From: Marinobacter iranensis
GTDB taxonomy: Bacteria > Pseudomonadota > Gammaproteobacteria > Pseudomonadales > Oleiphilaceae
Reading direction: 5' to 3'
Assembly (NCBI RefSeq): GCF_029207565.1
Contig: NZ_JANCMW010000011.1
Span: 1 to 64,000, forward strand
Length of the DNA stretch: 64,000 nucleotides
Part shown: positions 17,391-25,338 of the stretch, piece by piece
Layout: the number at the start of each line of letters is the position of its first letter
How positions within the stretch are numbered: position 1 is the first letter of the stretch
Notes under the pieces: model-generated
Told to the model about the DNA's origin: nothing
The model's input: the letters and a program-made list of their open reading frames with translations, nothing else
The model's database searches: none
Made by a program: the position numbers and the translations under genes

Positions 17391-17831
17391 TTAAATCACC
17401 CGGTAATAGCGCTTGTCATCCAATAACAAATCAATGGTCGTTTTATCGTCTTCCGAACCCACCTTCAGGTAGACCGTCACCTGGAACCGCAACTGCAATG
17501 GATCCGGCCCCTGGGGCATCGCCATCACATCCACCCGGCTCACCCTGGGCTCAAACTTCTCAATACACTGCCGTATAGCGCTGCGAATACGAATGCTCAG
17601 GTCATGGGTACCAAGCGTGGCGTCGTTGAAATCCACCAGCCCCAGGTCCGGCACACTCTCGCTGTTGCCCGGATGGGCATTCAGCAGACGAACCAGGTGA
17701 CGCTTGATGGAATCCACCACATGGGTCACCTCCCCCATGCCTTGCCCCGCGGGTTCGGCAGCCTGCTCCAAACGCTCGAACAGGCTGCCGCCCGAAGCCT
17801 GAACACCGTCAGCACCGGTGTTCCTGAACAC
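17391..17831 (-). CDS. tssE: T6SS baseplate gp25-like protein TssE
   Basis: This 146-residue protein has the gp25-like domain: VVDSIKRHLVRLLNAHPGNSESVPDLGL, then IRSAIRQCIEKFEPRVSRVDV. TssE is the lysozyme-fold baseplate component that nucleates the sheath. The start is GTG at 17831 with AAGGAC upstream, 3 bases after the tssC stop. It is the last gene of the tssBCE block before the palindromes. Confidence 0.92.
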   Translation of the reverse strand: MFRNTGADGVQASGGSLFERLEQAAEPAGQGMGEVTHVVDSIKRHLVRLLNAHPGNSESVPDLGLVDFNDATLGTHDLSIRIRSAIRQCIEKFEPRVSRVDVMAMPQGPDPLQLRFQVTVYLKVGSEDDKTTIDLLLDDKRYYRVI

Positions 17832-17834
17832 GGG

Positions 17835-19337
17835 TTAGTCCTTGTCCAGACGGCCGACGAGTGACAGTTCGAAGTTCGCACCCATGTACTTGAAGTGCGG
17901 ACGAACCGCCAAAGACACCTGATACCAGCCCGGATCGCCTTCCACATCGGAAACGGTCACCTTGGCGGCGCGCAGCGGACGACGGCTGCGAACATCCGCC
18001 GGCGGGTTTTCCTGGTCGGCGACGTATTGGCGAATCCAGGTGTTCAGTTCCCGCTCCAGGTCCTGACGCTCTTTCCAGGAACCGATTTGTTCCCGCTGCA
18101 GCACCTTGATGTAGTGCGCCAGGCGGTTGACGATCATCATGTAAGGCAGTTGCGTACCCAGCTTGTAGTTGGTTTCCGCTTCCTTGCCTTCCTTGGTGTT
18201 CGGGAACTGCTTGGGCTTCTGCACCGAGTTGGCGGAGAAGAACGCCGCGTTGTCGCTGCCCTTACGCATGGTCAGCGCAATGAAGCCTTCGTCGGCCATT
18301 TCGTATTCGCGACGGTCGGTGATCAGCACCTCGGTCGGGATTTTCGCTTCCAGTTGGCCGAAAGACTCAAAGGTATGAACCGGCAGGTCTTCCACCGCAC
18401 CACCGCTTTGCGGGCCGATAATGTTCGGGCACCAGCGGTACTTGGCGAAGCTTTCGGTCAGGCGCGTGGCCAGCAGGTAGGCAGTGTTGCCCCACAGGTA
18501 ATGCTCGTGATCGCCAGACACGTCTTCCTTGTAGTTGAAGCTGCGCACCGGATTCTCGGTGGGGTCGTAAGGCACCCGAAGCAGGAAGCGTGGTGATGCC
18601 AGGCCCAGGTAGCGGGCGTCTTCCGACTCACGCAGGGAGCGCCACTTGGCGTATTTCGGGCCTTCGAAGACAGCTTTCAGTTCCTTGATGGCCGGCAATT
18701 CCTGGTAGCTGTCGACACCGAAGAAGGTTGGTGCAACGGAGGACAGGAACGGCGCATGAGCCATGGCACCCACGGAAGACACATACTGCAGCAGCTTCAT
18801 GTCCGGTGTGGAGGGCGTGAACGCGTAGTTGCCTACCACGGCACCCACGGGCTCACCGCCAAACTGGCCGTATTCGGTGGAGTAAATGTGCTTGTAGAAA
18901 CCGGTCTGGGTGACGTCGGGCGCAAACTCGAAGTCTTCCAGAAGTTCGGTCTTGGTGGCGTGGAGGATATCCACCTTGATGTTCTCGCGAAAATCCGTGC
19001 GATCGACCATCAACTTCAGGCCGCGCCAGGAGGATTCCAGTTCCTGCAGCTTGGGCGCGTGCAGGATTTCATCCATCTGGGCGCTGATCTTGCGGTCCAG
19101 CTCGACCACCATCTGGTCGACCAGTGCCTTGTTGACCGGCTGGCCTTTCTCGTCGCTTTTCAGCAGGTTGGAAATAAATGTCGCAACGCCGCGGCGCGCC
19201 ACATCGTATCCTTCATCGGCGGGAGCCATGCGACTGTTGGCCATTACCTGGTCCAGCAGAGAGCCTTCAGCTCCAGATAGAGAGCTATCCGCAGCAGCTT
19301 CGGAGGCAGCAGATTGCTGCTCAGCAGTATCAGACAT
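17835..19337 (-). CDS. tssC: T6SS contractile sheath large subunit TssC (VipB)
   Basis: This 500-residue protein is typical of TssC/VipB. It has conserved ESSWRGLKLMVDRTDFRENIKVDI, a LTRTESFAKYRWCPN-like region (LTESFAKYRWCPNIIG), and a C-terminal ...VRPHFKYMGANFELSLVGRLDKD. With TssB it forms the contractile sheath whose power stroke drives the needle. The ATG has GAAGGGATG upstream. It lies between tssB (76-base gap) and tssE. Confidence 0.96.
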   Translation of the reverse strand: MSDTAEQQSAASEAAADSSLSGAEGSLLDQVMANSRMAPADEGYDVARRGVATFISNLLKSDEKGQPVNKALVDQMVVELDRKISAQMDEILHAPKLQELESSWRGLKLMVDRTDFRENIKVDILHATKTELLEDFEFAPDVTQTGFYKHIYSTEYGQFGGEPVGAVVGNYAFTPSTPDMKLLQYVSSVGAMAHAPFLSSVAPTFFGVDSYQELPAIKELKAVFEGPKYAKWRSLRESEDARYLGLASPRFLLRVPYDPTENPVRSFNYKEDVSGDHEHYLWGNTAYLLATRLTESFAKYRWCPNIIGPQSGGAVEDLPVHTFESFGQLEAKIPTEVLITDRREYEMADEGFIALTMRKGSDNAAFFSANSVQKPKQFPNTKEGKEAETNYKLGTQLPYMMIVNRLAHYIKVLQREQIGSWKERQDLERELNTWIRQYVADQENPPADVRSRRPLRAAKVTVSDVEGDPGWYQVSLAVRPHFKYMGANFELSLVGRLDKD

Positions 19338-19413
19338 ACCACATCCCTTCAGTACGTTTTAATAGAAAAGTGAAACCTGCCAGCAATGGCAGAATTCGAA
19401 TCAAGCGTCCGGA

Positions 19414-19914
19414 TTATTCGCCGCTTTCGTCCGTGGCCAGCTCAAGCTCCTGGAGGAGTTTGTCGCGGGCGTCATCGTTGTCCAGCAGTTCCTGCAGCTT
19501 GGACCGGAACGATGGCACGTTACCCAGCGGGCCCTTGAGGGCAACCAGTGCTTCACGAAGCTCAATCAGCTTCTTCAGCTCAGGCACCTGGCGGGAAATG
19601 CTATCCGGGGAAAAGTCATCCAGCGTCTGGAATTCGAGGTTCACCGGGAGTTCCTCGGCTTCTTCGTCCAGCTTGTTGGTGACAGTGGTGGAGAGGGTGA
19701 GACCGGCTTCCGACATCACAGAACGGAAATTGTTCTTGTCGACGGAAATCGCCTTACGGTCTTCGATCGGAGTTTCTTCGGCCTGCCCCTTGAAGTCACC
19801 AACGACAAACATCTTCAGCGGCAGTTCTGTTTCAGCCTGCTGATCACCGGTGGCGGGGACATACTTGATATTGATGCGCTCTTTCGGCGCGACGGAACCG
19901 TCTTTTGAAGACAT
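19414..19914 (-). CDS. tssB: T6SS contractile sheath small subunit TssB (VipA)
   Basis: This 166-residue protein contains the conserved ERINIKYVP...ELPLKMFVVGDFKGQ opening and the LxFxxLDDFSPDSIxRQVPEL motif of TssB/VipA. It polymerises with TssC. The open frame continues to 19986, but the ATG at 19914 has AGGGAG 7 bases upstream and gives the family's usual N-terminus (SSKDGSVAPKERINI). It is the first gene of the tss transcription unit, downstream of a sigma-54-like promoter. Confidence 0.95.
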   Translation of the reverse strand: MSSKDGSVAPKERINIKYVPATGDQQAETELPLKMFVVGDFKGQAEETPIEDRKAISVDKNNFRSVMSEAGLTLSTTVTNKLDEEAEELPVNLEFQTLDDFSPDSISRQVPELKKLIELREALVALKGPLGNVPSFRSKLQELLDNDDARDKLLQELELATDESGE

Positions 19915-20047
19915 GCGCTTGCTCCCTGTGGTCCATTGCAAACTCAGTTGCGGTGTTACAGTCCATTGTGCGCACCTTCCTGGCACGCTACAGGCCGAAC
20001 TTTACACAGGATAAACCGGGCACTCAAGCAAAAACTGGCCAGCTTTT

Positions 20048-20063
20048 GGCAAAATTTCGGCCC
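20048..20063 (-). promoter_or_regulatory. Candidate sigma-54 (-24/-12) promoter upstream of tssB
   Basis: On the minus strand GGGCCGAAATTTTGCC shows GG and GC separated by exactly 10 bases, with the -12 box TTTTGC. It sits about 135 bases upstream of the tssB start. The site departs from consensus at some flanking positions. Support comes from the sigma-54 activator encoded in the same cluster. Confidence 0.4.
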
Positions 20064-20125
20064 CGGGCAAGGAATTGCCAACCATTCGACATCCCGGAGC
20101 CTTTTACAACAATGACATGGCGCAA

Positions 20126-20617
20126 CTAGCGACGCTTCGGTGTCCAGGCCCAGATCATTTCAATTTCTATTGGCTCCTGGCCTTCACTGTCATGAAGGGT
20201 CACCGGCACCGAGGTTTCGCCCTTGTCCTCGGTCAGCATGCGTTCCCGTTGTTCAGCGGTCAGGTAGGCCTCCACCTTCATGTCACCCTTGGCGCGGCGA
20301 GTGTACTCGGCATGGGCGGTTTTGATCACCGGCACTTTGTCGTCCGGCACGTTCAGGCCCACCAGGAAGCCAGTGGCAGACTCCGCCAGCAGCAGGGATG
20401 CTACCGCATGCACGCCTTTGATGTGATTCTGGACCCTGCGCTTGTTTTTCAGGGAAATCACACAGCGTTCCTGGTCCAGGGTTTCGATTCGAATACCGGT
20501 GGTACCGGTGAAGGGAACCGCCTTGCCGAAGAAAACCGACAGGGCTTTGGGCCGGGCGAATTCCGGCAACTGGTTGATTTTGGCAACAATGCTGGCCAGT
20601 CTGTTGGTGGCGGCCAT
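20126..20617 (-). CDS. DUF4442 hotdog-fold protein (possible thioesterase)
   Basis: This 163-residue protein resembles the DUF4442 group of the hotdog/thioesterase superfamily: a central GVHAVASLLLAESATGFLVGLNVP helix and strand region, followed by KADMxVE-like strands (GDMKVEAYLT). A substrate cannot be named from sequence; acyl-CoA derivatives are a plausible class. The ATG at 20617 has GGAG upstream and is preferred to the longer frame starting at 20692. The gene lies upstream of tssB on the same strand but is separated by about 210 bases with a candidate promoter, so it is probably not part of the T6SS. It is divergent from the acyl-CoA-binding protein gene. Confidence 0.7.
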   Translation of the reverse strand: MAATNRLASIVAKINQLPEFARPKALSVFFGKAVPFTGTTGIRIETLDQERCVISLKNKRRVQNHIKGVHAVASLLLAESATGFLVGLNVPDDKVPVIKTAHAEYTRRAKGDMKVEAYLTAEQRERMLTEDKGETSVPVTLHDSEGQEPIEIEMIWAWTPKRR

Positions 20618-20769
20618 GGGGTTTCTCCGCTTAGCTGAAAAGAAGGATCGGGACAATACCCCATTCGTCGAAGGAATGGAACGATCAGCCAATGACGGTC
20701 ACACTGTCTCTGGATATACTCTGCTCAGCCGTAAGTGACGGAATTAACGCCAGACAAAAGGAACCCCAC

Positions 20770-21030
20770 ATGAGTGACCTGAAAACCCGCTTCGACGAAG
20801 CCGTTAACTACATCCAGAACGCCGAAGGCGACTTCAAGCCGTCCAACGAACTGAAGCTGGAATTCTACGCCCTCTACAAACAGGCCACCGAAGGCGATGT
20901 CAGCGGCAAACGCCCGGGCATGATGGATTTTGTCGGCCGTGCCAAGTACGACGCCTGGGAAAAGATCAAAGGCATGTCCTCCGACGACGCCATGCAGAAG
21001 TACATCGACAAGCTCGAAGCCCTGAAGTAA
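20770..21030 (+). CDS. Acyl-CoA-binding protein
   Basis: This 86-residue protein has the full ACBP four-helix signature: [61 protein letters not shown]. The ligand-binding Tyr and Lys (YALYKQ) and the KYDAW core are present. It binds long-chain acyl-CoA and buffers or delivers it in the cytoplasm. ACBPs are patchily distributed in bacteria and recur in lipid-storing marine genera. An ATG follows AAAAGGAACC. A hairpin (21049-21083, GGAGCGACAGTC paired with GACTGTTGCTCTCC) follows the gene but lacks a T-run. Confidence 0.93.
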   Translation: MSDLKTRFDEAVNYIQNAEGDFKPSNELKLEFYALYKQATEGDVSGKRPGMMDFVGRAKYDAWEKIKGMSSDDAMQKYIDKLEALK

Positions 21031-21103
21031 GCGGCGGACAGCCTGTATTGGGAGCGACAGTCAACCGGACTGTTGCTCTCCGTCAATTCTCCCTGTGAAA
21101 GTT

Positions 21104-21132
21104 TTGCGATGGTCAAACGATTGTCATAAGAT
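21104..21132 (+). promoter_or_regulatory. Candidate sigma-70 promoter for the lone integrase-domain gene
   Basis: TTGCGA (21104-21109) and TAAGAT (21127-21132) are separated by 17 bases. The -10 box lies about 40 bases before the ATG at 21174, so the downstream gene appears to have its own promoter. Confidence 0.5.
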
Positions 21133-21173
21133 GCGCCCAACATAAGAACAACAATTCACACGGAAGACGCACC

Positions 21174-21485
21174 ATGGATATTACCGAGGCGCTGGAACAG
21201 TCGCAGCCCGGCCTTGTCAGTCGAGTGACTGGCGCCATCCGCAAACACCAGCTTAATCACCGCGCAGAGCAAACCTACCTCCACTGGATTTCCCGGTTTG
21301 TGCTTTTCCACAACCTGAAGAATCCGGAGGCACTGCAGCCTGGTGACCGGCAACTGTTCCTTACCTATCTGAGTGAGCGCATGGAAGTGTCACGGGCACG
21401 CCTCAACCAGGCCAAGCAGGCTCTGACATTCTTTTACGAGGATGTGCTGGGCAGAACCGAATCCGAAGGCATCGTCGCCGCCTGA
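21174..21485 (+). CDS. Stand-alone integrase N-terminal SAM-like (core-binding) domain protein
   Basis: This 103-residue protein matches only the N-terminal DNA-binding domain of tyrosine recombinases, in the style of integron integrases: RKHQLNHRAEQTYLHWISRFVLFH, then RLNQAKQALTFFYEDVLG. The catalytic domain with its R-H-R-Y residues is absent. The frame ends cleanly at TGA and the next gene starts on the other strand 18 bases later, leaving no room for a decayed catalytic half. It could be a relic kept as a DNA-binding protein or an accessory factor for another recombinase. It carries its own ribosome-binding site (GGAAGACGCACC) and a plausible promoter. The function is unknown. Confidence 0.75.
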   Translation: MDITEALEQSQPGLVSRVTGAIRKHQLNHRAEQTYLHWISRFVLFHNLKNPEALQPGDRQLFLTYLSERMEVSRARLNQAKQALTFFYEDVLGRTESEGIVAA

Positions 21486-21503
21486 ACCATTGCGGCGCGC
21501 GGA

Positions 21504-21947
21504 TTAACGTTCCGTTGTTGTGGTATTGAACGCGCCGTAATTCCGGTTTGTGGGCGGGCGGATAATATAGTTGTCGCCGTGGGTCTGTCCGGGAATGGAC
21601 TTGGGATTACTGAAGCGGAATTCCACCGGAATCTCACTGCGCCCGAGATCCGTCCGGGGATCCCTGGGCTGAAGGGCGAGGGGGTCAAGGTAGAAATCCT
21701 CGTCCGTTCGCGGTTGCACAGGCACACCCGCTGCCGGCGCTTCCAGCCCGCCTTCAATCACGGTGTTGGCCAGAGATTCCTCCTCCATCGAGCTGAAGGG
21801 GATGGTTTCGATGGTCGACCGCTCTTCGTAGTCGAACGCACCGCCCTCAACGGTATCTTCGCTGGTCTGCGCCCACACCAGCGGTGACTGTGCCGCCACC
21901 AGCATGGCCACACCAACCATTGTCCTTTTTGAATCGAATCCGCCCAT
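21504..21947 (-). CDS. Secreted or periplasmic hypothetical protein
   Basis: This 147-residue protein has a signal peptide (KRTMVGVAMLVAAQSPLVWAQ, cleavage after WAQ). The mature part is rich in acidic and Pro residues (EDTVEGGAFDYEERSTIETIP; PRTDEDFYLDPLALQPRDP) with no recognisable domain. The ATG has AAAAGG upstream. A possible promoter TTGTCA-18-TAAATA lies on the minus strand upstream. It converges on the lone integrase-domain gene and I cannot assign a function. Confidence 0.65.
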   Translation of the reverse strand: MGGFDSKRTMVGVAMLVAAQSPLVWAQTSEDTVEGGAFDYEERSTIETIPFSSMEEESLANTVIEGGLEAPAAGVPVQPRTDEDFYLDPLALQPRDPRTDLGRSEIPVEFRFSNPKSIPGQTHGDNYIIRPPTNRNYGAFNTTTTER

Positions 21948-22044
21948 AACGACTGCCTTTTATTATTCCATGCCCTGCCTGGTCATTATTTAAACAAACG
22001 CGATTCAGGCTGACAATTTTTGATCAGTCTATCGCCATAGACGA

Positions 22045-22070
22045 CAAAAAACCCGGCGATTCGCCAGTTT
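22045..22070 (-). terminator. Intrinsic terminator downstream of greB
   Basis: On the minus strand CTGGCG AAT CGCCGG forms a stem followed by GTTTTTTG, just after the greB stop. The + strand reading also has TTTT after the stem, so it may work in both directions. Confidence 0.65.
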
Positions 22071-22081
22071 TGTGACACTCC

Positions 22082-22573
22082 TCACTTGTCCGACGTCAGC
22101 GGCTCGTAACGAATATTGGTAATAACCACGTGCTTCCAGCCATCCGGGGTGCGCACACCAACCTCGTCGTCAATGCGCTTGCCCAGGAGAGCTCGAGCCA
22201 TGGGAGCGTCGATGCTCAGGTAGCCACGGGACAGGTCAAACTCATCCGGCCCCACCAGTCGATAGGTGTTTTCGTCGCCCTCCTCGCTCTCGATGGTCAC
22301 CCAGGCTCCGAAGAAGACCTTGCCCCGATCATCCGGCAGGCGGTCCACAACGGTCAGTTCGTCCAGCCGCTTGCTGAGAAAGCGCACACGGCGGTCAATT
22401 TCCCGCAACTGTTTCTTGCCGTAGATGTACTCGGCGTTCTCGGAGCGGTCCCCCTGAGCCGCGGCTTCACGCACCGCCTGGGTGACTTCCGGGCGCTTCT
22501 CCTTCCACAGGTAGCGCAACTCTTCACGCAGGGCCTGCTCGCCCTCCGCTGTTATGTAGCGGGTACTGGCCAT
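22082..22573 (-). CDS. greB: Transcript cleavage factor GreB
   Basis: This 163-residue protein has the Gre architecture: an N-terminal antiparallel coiled coil with the acidic tip QGDRSENAEYIYGKKQLREID, then a C-terminal FKBP-like domain (FFGAWVTIESEEGDE...SIDAPMARALLGKRIDDEV). The basic patch and YGKKQ pattern favour GreB over GreA. It rescues backtracked RNA polymerase by stimulating cleavage of the nascent RNA. A rho-independent terminator lies in its own leader (22596-22620), which could attenuate expression. Confidence 0.92.
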   Translation of the reverse strand: MASTRYITAEGEQALREELRYLWKEKRPEVTQAVREAAAQGDRSENAEYIYGKKQLREIDRRVRFLSKRLDELTVVDRLPDDRGKVFFGAWVTIESEEGDENTYRLVGPDEFDLSRGYLSIDAPMARALLGKRIDDEVGVRTPDGWKHVVITNIRYEPLTSDK

Positions 22574-22595
22574 ATAAAAACCATCGTTCAGAAAT

Positions 22596-22620
22596 AAAAA
22601 AACCCCGTAAAAACGGGGTA
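22596..22620 (-). terminator. Intrinsic terminator in the greB 5' leader
   Basis: On the minus strand ACCCCGT TTTT ACGGGGT is followed by TTTTTTAT. The orientation stops minus-strand transcription arriving from the right, about 25 bases before the greB ATG at 22573. No minus-strand gene was found immediately upstream, so it must act on a greB leader transcript or a small RNA. Confidence 0.7.
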
Positions 22621-22773
22621 AGGCTAGCGCTGTGCTGGAGGGAGAAGCAAGCGGAGATTCCGCCAGCTTCCATAACTACAGTTTCAATTATGCACAGGAC
22701 AGGTTACACAGTAGTGGCTGTGAAATTACGTTTTGGTCAGGCCCGGATTAGGTTGTGCACTCTAGACCCAAGC

Positions 22774-22791
22774 GTTAGCGTCTACGCTAAC
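22774..22791. promoter_or_regulatory. Palindromic operator-like site upstream of the 84-residue gene
   Basis: GTTAGCG TCTA CGCTAAC is a perfect 7-bp inverted repeat, 40 bases before the ATG at 22832 and within the interval shared with the greB leader. The size fits a dimeric regulator; none can be named. Confidence 0.4.
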
Positions 22792-22831
22792 CAGAGATTA
22801 CCGACTCCACTTCAAAGTACGGAATGCCCAC

Positions 22832-23086
22832 ATGAACACGAAAAAACTTCTCGACACGGCCCTTAATGGCCTCGACAGCATTGGTTACCGACTGGACCAG
22901 TACGGCATCACCGGCAAGTTGAACCGCCACAACCTGGCCGCCTTCATCATGCTGGAACAGAAACACCTGGAAGGTGAGTGGGATAGCCTCCAGGTCAGAT
23001 TCGATCGCCGCCGCTCTCAGGTCGACAACCTGCTGAAACCAGTGATCAGCCGCGTCAACCAGTTCCGGGGCGTATCCGGTAGCTGA
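22832..23086 (+). CDS. Small hypothetical protein (84 aa)
   Basis: This is a mostly helical, basic small protein (NTKKLLDTALNGLDSIGYRLDQYGITGKLNRHNLAAFIMLEQ) with no signal peptide or membrane segment and no family I recognise. Codon use resembles the neighbours. The start has only a weak ribosome-binding site (CGGAATGCCCAC). It converges on the histidine kinase gene, ending at 23086 where the kinase stop begins. The function is unknown; an intact frame plus an upstream palindrome argue that it is real. Confidence 0.6.
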   Translation: MNTKKLLDTALNGLDSIGYRLDQYGITGKLNRHNLAAFIMLEQKHLEGEWDSLQVRFDRRRSQVDNLLKPVISRVNQFRGVSGS

Positions 23087-24568
23087 TCAGGAGGAGCCCT
23101 TCAGCTCCTTTGGAGAGGTCTGCTCACCAGCTTCCGACGCGGCGGGAATGGTCTGGGTGTCTTTCAGGCGTTTCCGGTTTGGTGAGTAGGCAGGCATCCG
23201 AATGGTCACCATCAGCCCAGGGTAATCTTCTCCGGGGTGGTGGTCATTCAGGGAGATTACCCCTTGGTGGATTTCCGCCACTGCGCTGACAAGGCTGAGA
23301 CCAAGCCCGTTGCCCGGTAGCGAACGGCTCTTGCCGACCCGATAGAAACGCTGGAATACCTGGTCTTTTTCCTCATCGGGAATACCGATACCGCTGTCCC
23401 CCACCTCGAAAATCGCGTCATTCTCTTCCTTACGCACGTTCACGCGGATCCTGCCCTGTTCGGGCGTGTACTTGATGGCATTATCAATCAGGTTGCTGAC
23501 CATCTGGAAAAGCAGGTCCCGATCGCCTTCAATAACGACATTATTCTCCAGAGACTGCTCGAATTGCTGCGCCTTGTCCTCCGCCAGCGCCTCATAAAGC
23601 TCACAAGCGTCACTAACAAGCTCAGCCAGGGACACCTGTTTCATATCCGCGGTATTACCACGGGTTTCCAACCGCGCAATCCGCAGCAGGGCGTTGAACG
23701 TGGCCAGCAACTGGTCGGCCTCCGCCACGGCCCTGCCGGCCTGCTCACGGGCCTCGTCGTTGTCCACCGACATCAGGGTGTTCTCCAGCTGATTGCGCAG
23801 CCTGGTCAGCGGGGTTCTCAAGTCATGGGCAATGCTGTCGGAGACGTGTCGGATGCCCTCCATCAGGTACACAATCCGGTCCAGCATCTGGTTCAGGTTT
23901 TCCGCCAGTTGGTCGAAATCATCGTCGGTGCCACGAGTGGGTATGCGCAGGGACAGGTGCCCGTTCATGATTCGCCGGGACGTATTGTTGATCACCTCAA
24001 TGCGCCGGGTGGTGCTGCGGCTCATCAGAAAGCCGCCCAGTAACGCTAGTGCCAGGGTGATCCCCATACCCCAGTTGATGGCGGTTTCGATCACCCGCTT
24101 GAGGTTGGTGAGTTCGTCCACATCACGGCCAACCAGAAGGCGCAGGCCACCCTGCACCTCAAAAATTCGCGCACGGGCCAGGCGCTCGGGGCCGGTCCAG
24201 CCCACGGATTCGTTGAGGGTGAAATTGATCCAGCCACTTTCGGAACGGGAGCCCTGGGGCCAGGTTTCGATATTACCGGCGAGCTTGACGAAGTCGTCGG
24301 TAGTCAGCAGATAGATGGATTTGGCGTTGGGGTCGCGAGCGACACGCTCACGAATGATGGTAATGAGGCCATTGATACCGCTGCCGCGGTACTGCTCAGC
24401 GAGGCCGGCGATCTCGGCCTCGATGGTTTCATCGGTCTGGGCAGTCATGAATCCTGCCGTGCGCCAGTAGATAAACGCCAGCAACAGGAAAACCGAGGTG
24501 GCAAAGACCACCATGTACAGCAAGGCTAACTGGAACGATGAGGTTCTGAGCTGGCTAAGCAGTTTCAC
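23087..24568 (-). CDS. Membrane sensor histidine kinase
   Basis: This 493-residue kinase has an N-terminal transmembrane helix (LALLYMVVFATSVFLLLAFIYW), a periplasmic sensor of about 130 residues, a second transmembrane helix (WGMGITLALALLGGFLMS) and a HAMP segment. The H-box HDLRTPLTRLRNQLE, N-box NLIDNAIKYTPE, and G boxes GDSGIGIPDEE and GNGLGLSLV follow. It would autophosphorylate on the H-box histidine and pass phosphate to the adjacent regulator. The GTG at 24568 overlaps the regulator's 3' end by 14 bases. The signal is not predictable from sequence. Confidence 0.9.
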   Translation of the reverse strand: MKLLSQLRTSSFQLALLYMVVFATSVFLLLAFIYWRTAGFMTAQTDETIEAEIAGLAEQYRGSGINGLITIIRERVARDPNAKSIYLLTTDDFVKLAGNIETWPQGSRSESGWINFTLNESVGWTGPERLARARIFEVQGGLRLLVGRDVDELTNLKRVIETAINWGMGITLALALLGGFLMSRSTTRRIEVINNTSRRIMNGHLSLRIPTRGTDDDFDQLAENLNQMLDRIVYLMEGIRHVSDSIAHDLRTPLTRLRNQLENTLMSVDNDEAREQAGRAVAEADQLLATFNALLRIARLETRGNTADMKQVSLAELVSDACELYEALAEDKAQQFEQSLENNVVIEGDRDLLFQMVSNLIDNAIKYTPEQGRIRVNVRKEENDAIFEVGDSGIGIPDEEKDQVFQRFYRVGKSRSLPGNGLGLSLVSAVAEIHQGVISLNDHHPGEDYPGLMVTIRMPAYSPNRKRLKDTQTIPAASEAGEQTSPKELKGSS

Positions 24569-25235
24569 GCAACATGTACCCTGCACCCCGTATGGTCTGC
24601 AGCAAGGGGGTCTCGAACTCCTTGTCGATCTTCGCCCTCAGACGGCTGATGTGTACGTCGATGACGTTGGTCTGGGGGTCGAAATGATAGTCCCATACCT
24701 TCTCGAGCAACATCGTACGAGTAACCACCTGCCCGGCATTGCGCATGAGGTATTCCAACAGACGGAATTCCCGGGGCTGAACGTCAATATTGTGCCCTGC
24801 CCGCTTGACGGTCCTGGCGAGCAGGTCCATTTCCAGGTCTGCCACCCGCAGAACGGTCTCGGTTTCGGCAGACTGGCGGTTACGGCGTACCAGGGATTCG
24901 ATCCGGGCCAGCAACTCGGTGAACGAGAAGGGCTTGGTCAGATAGTCGTCGCCGCCGCCGCGCAGGCCCTCCACCCGGTCATCCACATCACCCAGGGCGC
25001 TGAGAATCAACACAGGCACCTGGTTGCCGGTGGCGCGCACCGTCTTGATGATCGACAAGCCGTCCATGCCCGGAAGCATGCGGTCAACAATCATGATGTC
25101 GTAGTCTTCGCTGGCTGCCATCATCATGCCGTCCTTGCCATCCGCCGCGTGGTCCACGACAAAATCAGACTCTTTCAGCCCTTTAACAAGGTAGTTTGCC
25201 ACGTCCTGATCGTCTTCAATTACCAGTGCTTTCAC
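24555..25235 (-). CDS. OmpR-family response regulator
   Basis: This 226-residue protein has a receiver domain (EDD near the start, phospho-acceptor Asp about 51 in MIVDRMLPGMDG, Lys in LTKPF) and a C-terminal winged helix (DVHISRLRAKIDKEFETPLLQTIRGAGYML). It is the partner of the overlapping histidine kinase. The start is GTG with GGAGG 7 bases upstream. Its sequence is close to the CusR/TctD/QseB-like group, but this does not give the regulated genes. Confidence 0.92.
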   Translation of the reverse strand: MKALVIEDDQDVANYLVKGLKESDFVVDHAADGKDGMMMAASEDYDIMIVDRMLPGMDGLSIIKTVRATGNQVPVLILSALGDVDDRVEGLRGGGDDYLTKPFSFTELLARIESLVRRNRQSAETETVLRVADLEMDLLARTVKRAGHNIDVQPREFRLLEYLMRNAGQVVTRTMLLEKVWDYHFDPQTNVIDVHISRLRAKIDKEFETPLLQTIRGAGYMLRETA

Positions 25236-25338
25236 CGGTTATCCTCCCGATAGCGGATTACATTAACAGCTAGGGTACGAAGAACATCGGTTGCCGGCCA
25301 GTTACGATCTTGTAAGAGGGTGTCGCCAATGGCGACGG

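Noticed and set aside
20025..20043. Second sigma-54-like site (TGGCCAGTTTTTGC on the minus strand)
   Set aside because: GG and GC are separated by 9 bases, one short of the required 10.
21049..21083. Hairpin after the acyl-CoA-binding protein gene as a terminator
   Set aside because: The stem is strong but no T-run follows, so an intrinsic terminator is not supported.
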